A stretch of DNA of 64,000 bases, taken from positions 5,188 through 69,187 of the forward strand of contig CAJOFY010000002.1 in assembly GCA_905233945.1 (NCBI GenBank). The letters run 5' to 3'. The position numbers and the translations under genes are program-made. The notes beneath the pieces are model-generated. The model worked only from the letters and a program-made list of their open reading frames with translations. It had not been told where the DNA came from and searched no databases. The stretch's first letter is position 1; each line of letters opens with the position of its first letter. Shown here piece by piece: positions 34,567 to 43,317 of the stretch. The DNA comes from an uncultured bacterium. Lineage in GTDB: Bacteria; UBP6; UBA1177.

Positions 34567-35543
34567 TGTTCAGTTTTTTGAAAGAAAACATAGATTACGG
34601 ACTTTATTCCGCATACCAGTTCGCATTTCTGAAAAACGAAATCCTTTCGTGCGGGTGCGCGGGGACTTTTGATTTCGATTCAAGTGATAAAATAAATAAT
34701 TCCACGCAGTTTGACCTTGCTTCGCTCACGAAGGCGATTGTCACCGTCCCGCTTTTTTACAGCCTGATTGCAGAGAAGGAAATCAGCCCCGATGAAAAAA
34801 TATCCCGTTTTTTTGGAGATAACAGCAGTAACATCACTGTTTACGAGCTTCTGAGCCACACTTCTGGTTTCCCGGCATGGCTTCCGTTTTATGAACTTGT
34901 TCCGGCTGAAAAACCTTTGGAAGAAAGAAAAAAAGAGGTCGAAAAAATTATTTTTGAGCACGAAACCGGAGACAAAACAAAGTGTTACAGCGATCTCAAC
35001 TATCTTCTGCTCGGTTTTATCCTTGAAAAAACGTTCGACAGTCCGCTTGATAAAATCTTCAGCGGTTTCGTCAAATCAAACAGACTGGAGGGTACCTTCA
35101 CCTTCGACCCGGAAGACAAAACACCGAAAACGGCTTTTTCCAAACTGCGCAATAATTTCCCAGAAAAAACAGTCGAAGATGAAAACTGCTGGTTTTTAGG
35201 CGGGAAAACAGGTCATGCAGGACTTTTCGGAAGCGCCCAGGCAGTTGTCGGCCATTTCCACAGACTACTAAAAACACTGTGGTTTCTGCCGACAGCGCAA
35301 AGGCTGGATTTTGCCGGCTTCGACCGTCCGGAAGGAAACGATTCGAACTACGGAAAATCGGCTAACCCGGAAAGTTTCGGACATCTGGGCTTCACCGGAA
35401 CCGCTTTTCTTATCGACCCCGATAAAAAAACAATCGCCGCGCTTCTCACAAACTCAACTCATCCGACTCCCGATAAACCCGGAAGAAAAGAACGGATAAA
35501 ACGGGCAAGACAGCAGTTTTTCGATTCATTCCGGCAGGCATAA
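34566..35543 (+). CDS. Serine hydrolase of the beta-lactamase/PBP (class C-like) family
   Basis: 325 residues. Motifs of the family: S53-L-T-K56 in FDLASLTKAI, the Y-S-D-L-N tyrosine motif at about 140-145, and HLGFTGT near the end in place of KTG. LLSHTSGFPAW is also typical. No signal peptide is visible, so it is probably cytoplasmic unless exported with its neighbour. Such enzymes act as esterases, D-amino-acid peptidases or similar; the presence of the family does not mean antibiotic resistance. The ATG overlaps the protease stop codon (TAATG), indicating coupled translation. Confidence 0.85.
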   Translation: MFSFLKENIDYGLYSAYQFAFLKNEILSCGCAGTFDFDSSDKINNSTQFDLASLTKAIVTVPLFYSLIAEKEISPDEKISRFFGDNSSNITVYELLSHTSGFPAWLPFYELVPAEKPLEERKKEVEKIIFEHETGDKTKCYSDLNYLLLGFILEKTFDSPLDKIFSGFVKSNRLEGTFTFDPEDKTPKTAFSKLRNNFPEKTVEDENCWFLGGKTGHAGLFGSAQAVVGHFHRLLKTLWFLPTAQRLDFAGFDRPEGNDSNYGKSANPESFGHLGFTGTAFLIDPDKKTIAALLTNSTHPTPDKPGRKERIKRARQQFFDSFRQA

Positions 35544-35554
35544 CATAAAGCAAC

Positions 35555-35582
35555 TTGATTTTGATTTTTTCAAGGCTACAAT
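35555..35582 (+). promoter_or_regulatory. Promoter of the subtilisin gene
   Basis: TTGATT (35555-35560), 16-base spacer, TACAAT (35577-35582), followed by a leader of about 105 bases. Confidence 0.5.
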
Positions 35583-35596
35583 TATTAGTTTTTACG

Positions 35597-35641
35597 TGCC
35601 TTGATAAATGTACCGATTTATTGGTCTTTTTTTATAAGGCA
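35597..35641 (+). other. Nested stem-loop in the subtilisin mRNA leader
   Basis: TGCCTT (35597-35602) pairs with AAGGCA (35636-35641), enclosing ATAAAT/ATTTAT (35604-35609/35616-35621) and then a T-rich run. It may be a stability or attenuation element; no known riboswitch is recognised. Confidence 0.35.
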
Positions 35642-35695
35642 TTGTTTTTGCTTAAATTTTTAGTTTTTTGTTTTGATATTTTGCGGAGGTTAAAA

Positions 35696-38317
35696 ATGTC
35701 TGTTTTCAGAAAAACAGCTGTTCTTCTTTTATCAATCTGCGTTTTTTCGCTTCTTTTTGCCGAAAACGAGCGTCCGGTTCTCGGCAAACTTATTGAAAGA
35801 AACGGCTTTCTTTACGACACTTTTTATTATCATGTCAGCGGCGAACCGCAGTATCTCCTTCAGAAATACAACGAGATCGCGCTTCCTCATTCAGTCAATC
35901 TGAACTCACTTAACGGGCTTGAATTCGACGGCATGCGGATCACCGACCTTATCTCCGATGTCACGTTCGATGCCCAGAATTTCAGGGCTTTCAAAATCAA
36001 ACTTGACGAGTACGACCGCAAAAACTGGATGCAGGTGCGCAATATTCTTGCAAAAAACGGTGTTGCTGCATGGCCGGTTCTCACTTACCACGCAAAAGAT
36101 ACTCCGATAGTTCTCGACGGTACGATGAACCTTGTCTTCACAAAATACACAAGCAAAGAGGAGCAGGAGGAAACTCTCAGGATTTTCGGGCTTGAAGTCG
36201 TTGAAATCATTGACGAAGAAAACAACTATTACAAAGTTCAGCTTCCTGCCGGAACAGATCCTTTCGCAATCGCGAACGCTCTCTATACAAGAAATTTGGT
36301 CCGCTGGGCCCAGCCGAACTGGCTCTGGAAATTCATCCCCATGGCTACGACCCCGAACGACCCTTATTTTTCAAGTCAGTGGCATTTGACTCAGATCAAC
36401 GCGCAGCATGCATGGGACACTGAAACAGGCGAAGGAAAAGATGTCAGAATCGCTATCGTAGATACCGGTGTTGACCTTAATCACCCTGACCTCAACGTTC
36501 TTTCGAACCTAGGCAAAGACTACCTCGGCAGCCTCGGCGGTGCTCCGAATATTCCCACCTACGGCGGCAATCAGAAGGGAGGAAACGATCATGAAGGCAC
36601 GCCGCACGGAACATCGTGTGCCGGTCTTGCAGCTGCGAAGACGAACAACAGTCTAGGTGTTTCGGCTTCATGCTGGGGATGTCCTATCATTCCGATAAGA
36701 CTTATTGCCGATGCCGGTGTTGATCAATACTCGGCAGTACATCCTGAAGACAACTACAACGCGATGAAACATGCCGTTGACAACGGTGCGTGGGTTGTAA
36801 GCAACAGCTGGGGTATGCAGGATACGGACTGGCAGGGAAACTGCTCCACAGTTCCTGCCGACAGCAACAGTTCACAGGGTGTAGATTACGGCAGACAAAA
36901 CGGCAGAAACGGCAAAGGGACTCTTTTTCTCTGGGCGGCTGGAAACTCGCACTGCAACACCAGTATGAACAATTTCCTTAAAAACGACGATGACCTTCTG
37001 ACTGTCAGCGCTCTCAGCAGCTCCGGCTCTATGGAAAGCTACTCGAACTACGGCGTTGCAATAGATATCGCCGCAGGAGCCGGTGCAAGCACAACAGATA
37101 TTCAGGGAAACACTTACGGCTATGCAATATCATCTTACGGCGGTCTCGGAAGCCTTGACAGTAACGGCGACTACACGAGCGGATTCAGCGGAACAAGCGC
37201 GGCAACCCCTGTTGCTGCCGGTGCTGTAGCACTCATGCTCGCGGCAAATCCCGACATGACTTTCAATGAAGCGATGAACTGCATCAAAGTTTCGGCGTTC
37301 AGACCGACAACCGCCTGCGCAGAAGGCAACTGGACATCACAGAGCGACGATTATATCACCAACGGCCAGCATTCACCATGCTACGGTTACGGCATAGTTG
37401 ATGCGAACGCAATGGTTGTCGGCGCTAAGAACGGAACATGCGGCGAGTGCATCCCGACAGCCACGATCGACGGTTGTTTCAGCAGCTACGCCGGCAAAGA
37501 CGATGACTGCGACGGCATAGTTGACAACGACTGCACAACAACCGGAGGAAAAGGAAAAGCCGGCGATGCCTGCACGGCGGCATCTGACTGCGTCAATACG
37601 TCAAACAACCCGAAATGCATCACTGACGAAGGCTGGACCGGAGGTTACTGTTCCGGCGTATGTTCTTCAAATGCCGACTGCCACAACGGCACCAAACAAG
37701 TTGAATGTTACCAGGGACAGTGCATAGCAAAATGCAGCTACAACGATATCCGCTCTGGCTACGCATGCATTTCCGACAAAATCCTTCCGAAAGGAACAGA
37801 GGTTGTCGCGAACTGCGGAAACAACGTAAAGGAAGAAGGTGAAAAATGCGACGGTGACACAAAAACCTGCAAATCAATCGACAGCAGCTTCACCGGCGGA
37901 TACGCTCAGTGCAACCAAAACTGCACAGGATACGACACCAGCACCTGCCAGGGCGGCGGCGGAAGTCTCTGCGGAAACGGCAACGTTGACAACGGCGAAC
38001 TCTGCGACGGAGATACGACACCATGCAGTCAGCTTGCAAATACTCCTCCGAACGGAACGGCGAAATGCACCGCGAACTGCCTCGGATGGGATAAATCAGG
38101 CTGCTACGACGGCGGCTCCTCAGACAACGGTTCAGGCAACAACGGCGGCTCCGGAAACGGCTCCTCAGACAAGGAAAACTGCGGAAACGGATTCCTTGAC
38201 GCCGGAGAACAGTGTGACGACGGCAACAAAATGGACGGCGACGGCTGTTCGAAATACTGCATGAAGGAAAGCGGCACAAAATCCTCATCTTCCGGCTGCG
38301 CGATAACGGTTTTCTAA
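35696..38317 (+). CDS. Secreted subtilisin-like serine protease (S8) with Myxo-type Cys repeats
   Basis: 873 residues from the ATG at 35696 (GGAGG six bases upstream), signal peptide MSVFRKTAVLLLSICVFSLLFA. An I9-like prodomain (about 60-215) precedes the catalytic domain, with Asp256 in IVDTGVDLNHPDL, His304 in HEGTPHGTSCAG and Ser501 in GFSGTSAATPVAAG. After residue 580 come DDDCDGIVDNDC (MopE-like calcium loop), several Cys units with CGN..EEGE.CDGD, and a final CGNGFLDAGEQCDDGNKMDG repeat of the DUF4215/Myxococcus type. The chain ends SSSSGCAITVF, matching the tail of the M4 protease. Likely extracellular or surface-bound. Confidence 0.93.
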   Translation: MSVFRKTAVLLLSICVFSLLFAENERPVLGKLIERNGFLYDTFYYHVSGEPQYLLQKYNEIALPHSVNLNSLNGLEFDGMRITDLISDVTFDAQNFRAFKIKLDEYDRKNWMQVRNILAKNGVAAWPVLTYHAKDTPIVLDGTMNLVFTKYTSKEEQEETLRIFGLEVVEIIDEENNYYKVQLPAGTDPFAIANALYTRNLVRWAQPNWLWKFIPMATTPNDPYFSSQWHLTQINAQHAWDTETGEGKDVRIAIVDTGVDLNHPDLNVLSNLGKDYLGSLGGAPNIPTYGGNQKGGNDHEGTPHGTSCAGLAAAKTNNSLGVSASCWGCPIIPIRLIADAGVDQYSAVHPEDNYNAMKHAVDNGAWVVSNSWGMQDTDWQGNCSTVPADSNSSQGVDYGRQNGRNGKGTLFLWAAGNSHCNTSMNNFLKNDDDLLTVSALSSSGSMESYSNYGVAIDIAAGAGASTTDIQGNTYGYAISSYGGLGSLDSNGDYTSGFSGTSAATPVAAGAVALMLAANPDMTFNEAMNCIKVSAFRPTTACAEGNWTSQSDDYITNGQHSPCYGYGIVDANAMVVGAKNGTCGECIPTATIDGCFSSYAGKDDDCDGIVDNDCTTTGGKGKAGDACTAASDCVNTSNNPKCITDEGWTGGYCSGVCSSNADCHNGTKQVECYQGQCIAKCSYNDIRSGYACISDKILPKGTEVVANCGNNVKEEGEKCDGDTKTCKSIDSSFTGGYAQCNQNCTGYDTSTCQGGGGSLCGNGNVDNGELCDGDTTPCSQLANTPPNGTAKCTANCLGWDKSGCYDGGSSDNGSGNNGGSGNGSSDKENCGNGFLDAGEQCDDGNKMDGDGCSKYCMKESGTKSSSSGCAITVF

Positions 38318-38373
38318 GTTTTGTTTATTTTTTCTTTAATAAAATCACAATATTAAGCCACGAGGTGCAAAAA

Positions 38374-40002
38374 ATGAAGTTCAAAAGTCTCTGCCTTGCA
38401 GTTTTTGCCGCGATTTTTATTTTCGCAGCATGTTCAGACAGTAAAAAAGATGAGAATACGAATTCCGACTCTGATCCGATCAACGACCAGAATGACGAAT
38501 TGCCTGACGACTCCGAACAGGAGGACGATGCAACGGCAGCCAATCCCGATTTCGAGGATCTGGAATGCGGTACGAATTTCGGAGACTATGCCTGTGATTT
38601 CACTCTGCCGTTCGATTCGGAAAACTGGAATTTCGCGGAAAACTACTCGAAAAACGAAAACTACCTTTTCGTGTTCTACCGCGGAATGAACCAGACAAGC
38701 ACCAAAATCTGGTCGTCGGAACTCTACAACACATTTGAAAAATCACCTGAAAACATCCATTTTTTCTTCATTGTAGAAACCGATAAAAGCGATTTTGCCG
38801 AAGAAAAAGCACAAATCATAAAAGACTCTGTAAAAGAGGCCGTCGCAATTACCGGCAAAAAAAATCTTCTTGAAAAAATCCACATCATGGACAAGACTCT
38901 CTCCGAAACGGATTCATGGATAAATGAGTGGCTTAAAAACAACAAATCCGATTTTTTCATCGGCATCGACAGATTCCGCAGACTCAGAAAAGGCGGCTCG
39001 TTTTCAAACTGGAACTCGAACTCGCTTCCGCCGGAACTCGACAACATCCACAAAGAGGCCGAGCTTTACGATTACGAAAAACAACTTTCTGATTTTATTG
39101 AAGAAAACAAACAGAATTCCACAGTTTTCAAAGGTTTGGAAAGTGTTCCTTTTGAAGATGAAGGCTGGACTAAAAACATTGATTTCACAACTGATTTCAA
39201 AGGACTTTCCGAAAACGGCGAACTTTACATCATGCTTGAGCAGATCTGCGACGACCCGAACAAATGCAAGTGGGACCGCCTGGAAAGGCTTTTCCTCTGC
39301 GACGAAACCGGTGAAAAATGCGAAACCGAGATCGGACGCTGGATCACGACTTACGGCAGAAGCGGAAAATGGCTGACCGACATCACGCCGCTGAAACCGC
39401 TTTTTGAAAAAGAGGGAAAATACAAATTCAGATTTACGGTCGACGGCGACTATTACGTCAACAACCTTGACTTCATTTTTGTAAAGAAAAACGATACCGC
39501 GAAAAACACTCTTACTCCGCTTTTCAACCAGCGCGAACAGTTTGACGAAACCTACAACTCGCATTTTAAACCGATGAAGATCGAAATCTCCGGAAATGTC
39601 AAGAAAGCAAAGATTTTCGCGTTCATCACAGGCCACGGAAACCAATCTGAGGAGGCAAACTGCGCCGAGTTCTGCCCGTTTGAATCAGTTTTCACTGTAA
39701 ACGGAACTGACTTTAAAATCCGCTTTGACAAGGCTGGAAACTCCGACGGATGCTTTGAGGAAGTAAAAAACGGCGTTGTTCCCAACCAGTACGGTTCATG
39801 GCCATACGGCCGTGCAGGATGGTGCCCTGGCCAAAACGTCACGCTTATTGAAGCCGATGTTTCGGAAGCTCTTGTCAGCGGCGAAAACACTTTTTCCTAC
39901 GCGGCTTACCTTGACGGAGAGGTTTACGAGCCGGTCGTTACAGACGAAAGCGGCTATCGCGCCGAAATTTATCTTTCAAGTTATCTGGTACTTTACGAAT
40001 AA
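38374..40002 (+). CDS. Peptide-N-glycosidase F-like lipoprotein
   Basis: 542 residues; lipoprotein signal MKFKSLCLAVFAAIFIFAAC (Cys20), start at 38374 with AGGTG upstream rather than the in-frame GTG at 38365. Residues 70-235 resemble a thioredoxin-like insert (LFVFYRGMNQTSTKIWSSELY). From about 245 the PNGase F jelly-roll domains follow: CKWDRLERLF (W300-D301-R302, probably the catalytic Asp region), IGRWITTYG, GHGNQSEEANCAEFCPF (420 on), VNGTDF, DGC and VVPNQYGSWPYGRAGWCPG (466-486). PNGase F removes N-linked glycans from asparagine. In this protease cluster it would deglycosylate glycoproteins before proteolysis; substrate and activity are inferred. Confidence 0.85.
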   Translation: MKFKSLCLAVFAAIFIFAACSDSKKDENTNSDSDPINDQNDELPDDSEQEDDATAANPDFEDLECGTNFGDYACDFTLPFDSENWNFAENYSKNENYLFVFYRGMNQTSTKIWSSELYNTFEKSPENIHFFFIVETDKSDFAEEKAQIIKDSVKEAVAITGKKNLLEKIHIMDKTLSETDSWINEWLKNNKSDFFIGIDRFRRLRKGGSFSNWNSNSLPPELDNIHKEAELYDYEKQLSDFIEENKQNSTVFKGLESVPFEDEGWTKNIDFTTDFKGLSENGELYIMLEQICDDPNKCKWDRLERLFLCDETGEKCETEIGRWITTYGRSGKWLTDITPLKPLFEKEGKYKFRFTVDGDYYVNNLDFIFVKKNDTAKNTLTPLFNQREQFDETYNSHFKPMKIEISGNVKKAKIFAFITGHGNQSEEANCAEFCPFESVFTVNGTDFKIRFDKAGNSDGCFEEVKNGVVPNQYGSWPYGRAGWCPGQNVTLIEADVSEALVSGENTFSYAAYLDGEVYEPVVTDESGYRAEIYLSSYLVLYE

Positions 40003-40016
40003 GATTTACAGATTTT

Positions 40017-40970
40017 TTACAGAACCGTAAGCGAACAGCCCGAACTTGTCATGGTTTCGCTTGCTTCGGGAGCATCATCACCGTTGCAGATGTAATAGCT
40101 GTTTTGAACCTCGTTTTCGTCAAGGACACCGTTTCTGTCTTTATCCAGCCCGTTCATGAATTTTTTGCCGCCGTTTTCGCACTTGCTGCCGGCAGGCTCA
40201 TCAACTATACTGACCAAAGAATCAAAACCGTCGGTTCCGGCCTCACCCTGAGCGCCATCATGACCCTGCAGACCTGGTTCTCCCTGATCGCCGCGGTCGC
40301 CTTTGCTGCCTTCAGCTCCGTTTTTACCGTCAGTTCCGATATTTGTTTTACCTTTATCCCCCTGAGGGCCCACTTTATCGGCAGCAGAGCCGTTGCAGAT
40401 ATATTTTACCGTTATCTCGGATTCTTCGAAAGTTCCGTTTCCGTCTGCATCGAAGCAGATCTCGATTTTTGAACCGCCCTCAGCGCACTTTTCACCTGCA
40501 GGCTCTTCAGAAACAACAAATTCCGAAGCTTTTCCGTCAGCACCGTCAGCACCGTTTTTTCCGTTTCCAATTTCCATGGAAACCTTTGATTCTCCGTCAT
40601 CACCAGGTGTAGTACCGACATTACATATAGAGGTTTTAATGATTTGCTTATCGGTATCGATCTTGTCGTCTAAATTGCAGTCGAAACCGCTTTTTATCAT
40701 GACTCCGCCCGTAGGACACGCGGCATAAATTTCCGCCGGAGTTCCAGGTTCGGATTTGGCGTTGCAGCCGTCGGCACCGTTGCAGACGTATCCGCCTGAC
40801 TGAATTTCGCTGTCGTCAAGAATATCGTCCGCACCAGGATCGCCTACCGCAACATATATGCCGCCCAGCGGACAGTTCGCATCACCTGAAGTAAGCTCTG
40901 TCGTCTCGATTACCTGAACCGCGGAAAGCGGAAGCGAGACAAATAAAAAGAGAGGTAATATTTTTTTCAT
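40017..40970 (-). CDS. Secreted collagen-like/DUF7151-like repeat protein
   Basis: 317 residues with signal peptide MKKILPLFLFVSLPLSAVQ and GGAGG before the ATG. Four units contain a CxxGG..., then D-x-N/D-x-NG-x-L/F-D/E-x-E pattern and Y.CNG, the EF-hand-like loops of DUF7151. They are separated by collagen-type G-x-y stretches: DGADG, GPQGDKGKTNIGTDGKNGAEGSK and GDRGDQGEPGLQGHDGAQGE. The C-terminus is TMTSSGCSLTVL, the same tail type as the two proteases. Calcium-dependent surface or matrix protein is an inference. It converges with the PNGase-like gene across a 14-base gap. Confidence 0.85.
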   Translation of the reverse strand: MKKILPLFLFVSLPLSAVQVIETTELTSGDANCPLGGIYVAVGDPGADDILDDSEIQSGGYVCNGADGCNAKSEPGTPAEIYAACPTGGVMIKSGFDCNLDDKIDTDKQIIKTSICNVGTTPGDDGESKVSMEIGNGKNGADGADGKASEFVVSEEPAGEKCAEGGSKIEICFDADGNGTFEESEITVKYICNGSAADKVGPQGDKGKTNIGTDGKNGAEGSKGDRGDQGEPGLQGHDGAQGEAGTDGFDSLVSIVDEPAGSKCENGGKKFMNGLDKDRNGVLDENEVQNSYYICNGDDAPEASETMTSSGCSLTVL

Positions 40971-40979
40971 GGCCGCCTC

Positions 40980-42239
40980 CTAACCGCGCACCTTCTTTAC
41001 AGCAGCAAAAGCAAAAATCATTGAAAGTGCCGCAAGCAGCGCAAGAATCAGAGAATCTCCGTCATCAAGCGCACTTGCCGAGCATCCAGTCGAGGAAGAA
41101 GTGAGGCCAGCCTCCTCAGCATCTCTTCCGTTGCAGACATAGTGGATGTTTTCAGAATCGACTTCGCCTTCGTCAAGAGTTCCGTTTCCGTTCACATCAA
41201 GACCGGTTTCGATTTTTTTGCCGCCGGCAACGCAGTTTTCCCCTTTCGGCTCATTGACAACCGATACAAGAGCCGCGGCGCCGTTGCTTCCGTTTGCACC
41301 TGAGGGACCGGTTTCGCCCTGTTCACCCTGTTCACCTGCCGGACCTTCATCGCCTTTCGGCCCCTGATCACCGTTGCATACATATTTTATCTGTGTAACT
41401 TCAGAATCTTCGAGCTTACCGTTGTCGTCCGAGTCAACTCCGACTTCTATTTTAATACCGCCGTTGACACAGCCGCTCTCTGCTTCCATTTCACCGGCAT
41501 TGAAACTTGAAGTTCTCGCAAGCGCGTCATGGCCTTTAGGTCCCGGAGCTCCCTGCGATGATGCGTTTTTACCGTTGCAGACATATTTAGTCTGAGTCGG
41601 ATCCACTTCGGAATCTTCGAGCGAACCGCTGTTGTCAAGGTCAATGCCTGTCTCTATTTTTATACCGTCATTTTTCGTGCAGTTGTCACCTTTCGGCTCG
41701 TCGGAAACTTTTAGAAGCGCGTTGTGTCCGTTGCCGCCGTTTTCTCCGTTGCAGATATATTTTGTCTGTGTAATCTCGGTATCTTCGAGCTCGTTGCTGT
41801 CGTCAGAGTCAACTCCGACTTCTATTTTTGTACCGCCGTTGGCGCAGCCGCTCTCTGCTGTCATCTCACCGGCATTGAAACTTGTGGTTCTTGAAATCGC
41901 GTCGTGGCCCTTGTCACCTTTTTCTCCGTTGCAGACATATTTAGGCTGTTCCGAACCGATAGTAACTTTTACGCCACCTGCAGCACAGTTGGTACCGGCA
42001 GCTTCTTCTGTAACCGAAACCGCAGGTCCAGCTCCGTCGCAGACATAATTCGTAGAAGTCACTTCGGAATCTTCGAGCGAGCCGTTCTCATCATCGTCCG
42101 TGCCGCTTTCGATTTTGACACCGCCGTGGGTGCAGTTTGCTCCGGCACCTTCATGAGAAACATTCACAAGCATATCCTTTGCCGAAAGCGGAAATGCACA
42201 CAAAAAACTTAAAACAATAATAAAAGCTGTTTTTTTCAT
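40980..42239 (-). CDS. DUF7151-like repeat surface protein with Cys-TM-basic C-terminal anchor
   Basis: 419 residues, signal peptide MKKTAFIIVLSFLCAFPLSAK. Five full DUF7151-like units and one short one (EEAAGTNCAAGGVKV... D.D..GSLEDSEVTSTNYVCDG and variants) are followed by a collagen-like GPKGDEGPAGEQGEQGETGPSG stretch and a last unit. The C-terminus, TSSSTGCSASALDDGDS + hydrophobic helix LILALLAALSMIFAFAA + KKVRG, is a tripartite sorting signal like MYXO-CTERM or Synergist-CTERM. The start has GAGAGG upstream; the next gene begins nine bases after its stop. It may be cut and anchored by a sortase-like membrane protease not found in this window. Confidence 0.88.
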   Translation of the reverse strand: MKKTAFIIVLSFLCAFPLSAKDMLVNVSHEGAGANCTHGGVKIESGTDDDENGSLEDSEVTSTNYVCDGAGPAVSVTEEAAGTNCAAGGVKVTIGSEQPKYVCNGEKGDKGHDAISRTTSFNAGEMTAESGCANGGTKIEVGVDSDDSNELEDTEITQTKYICNGENGGNGHNALLKVSDEPKGDNCTKNDGIKIETGIDLDNSGSLEDSEVDPTQTKYVCNGKNASSQGAPGPKGHDALARTSSFNAGEMEAESGCVNGGIKIEVGVDSDDNGKLEDSEVTQIKYVCNGDQGPKGDEGPAGEQGEQGETGPSGANGSNGAAALVSVVNEPKGENCVAGGKKIETGLDVNGNGTLDEGEVDSENIHYVCNGRDAEEAGLTSSSTGCSASALDDGDSLILALLAALSMIFAFAAVKKVRG

Positions 42240-42359
42240 ACTGGCCTCTCACATATTAAGTCAAAAACAAATAACGCGCTATCATCTTGTTGAAATCAAG
42301 TAAAAATTCAAGTTTTGGGGCATATCCGGCTAAGAATATTTTTTTTATTAACTTTTTTG

Positions 42360-42387
42360 TTGAAAAAAAACTTTTTCAGACTACACT
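42360..42387 (+). promoter_or_regulatory. Promoter of the 42446 lipoprotein gene
   Basis: TTGAAA (42360-42365), 16-base spacer, TACACT (42382-42387). The 206-base divergent region 42240-42445 shows no other clear element; the minus-strand promoter for 42239 was not resolved. Confidence 0.45.
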
Positions 42388-42445
42388 CTCTTGTGCTGTG
42401 AGTTGATTTGGCATTTATTCGATAGTTTATTTTGGAGGTTTTGAG

Positions 42446-43213
42446 ATGAAAAAGATGTTTTTTGTATTAGCTGCAGCTGTTTTCATGTTTGTTGCATGCG
42501 GAGATGATCCGTCTGCTCTTATTCCAAGTACAGACAATGAGTCTACGGTAGATCAGGATACAACCCCAGTTGTTGATGAAGATGTCGTTGCTCCTGACAC
42601 AAATCCGGAAACAGACGCTGATGCAACTGTTGATGACGGCTGTGCCGACACAGAAGGAAAAGGCTGTGCTACAGATGCTGACTGCGGCGCATGCATGATC
42701 TGCGTCAAAGGCGGAAAATGCGCAAAAGGATGCACAACGGATGACGACTGTGTAATCCAGCCCGGCACGAAATGCAACACGAAACTTGCACGCTGCCTTA
42801 ACGTTTTCGCTTCGACAAAAGCTTGCTCCGATGCAAACTGCCCGACCGGCTGCTGCTACGCTGAAAAAGGTCTCTCGGGTGTTAAATGCGCAAAACAGGC
42901 TGACCCGACTCTCTGCGGTCTCTGCGCAAACGGCGAGATTTACTCTCCTGAAGATTCAAGCTGCATTCCGGCTGCATGTTCTTCGACAACTGACAACTGC
43001 CCGACACTCAACGCAGGTTCTACAAAACCTGATGCAAAATGCTTCGAGTGCAAAACCGGTGAGCTTATCTGCAAAGCTAAAACCAGCACAAGCGGATGCT
43101 CGGCAGGCACAATCATCAACGCAGCTCAGTGTGTTCCGGCTGGTCAGCAGTGTGTTGAAGGCGTAAGCGAATGCTGCTCCGGTATGCCTTGCGTTCAGGG
43201 TTACTGCTACTAA
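42446..43213 (+). CDS. Cys-rich predicted lipoprotein, function unknown
   Basis: 255 residues; signal MKKMFFVLAAAVFMFVAC with Cys18, then a D/T/P-rich tether (about 20-70). The remainder holds more than 25 cysteines in short units such as GKGCATDADCGACMICVKGGKCAKGC, TKACSDANCPTGCCY and CVEGVSECCSGMPCVQGYC. These resemble disulfide-knotted Dickkopf- or Myxo-type Cys modules, but no named family is certain. GGAGG lies seven bases before the ATG. A surface role is inferred. Confidence 0.8.
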   Translation: MKKMFFVLAAAVFMFVACGDDPSALIPSTDNESTVDQDTTPVVDEDVVAPDTNPETDADATVDDGCADTEGKGCATDADCGACMICVKGGKCAKGCTTDDDCVIQPGTKCNTKLARCLNVFASTKACSDANCPTGCCYAEKGLSGVKCAKQADPTLCGLCANGEIYSPEDSSCIPAACSSTTDNCPTLNAGSTKPDAKCFECKTGELICKAKTSTSGCSAGTIINAAQCVPAGQQCVEGVSECCSGMPCVQGYCY

Positions 43214-43317
43214 TCTGATCTGAATCATTTCTTTTGATTTTCCCGATTTTTTCTGATTTTTCTTGAAATAAACTCTTGTATCATTAGATTTACGCGGTTT
43301 TTTTAAAGGAGTTTTTT

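Noticed and set aside
34566-35543. Reading the serine hydrolase as an antibiotic beta-lactamase
   Set aside because: SxxK and YxN motifs are present, but no signal peptide is seen and the class C KTG is replaced; this broad family is mostly esterases and peptidases.
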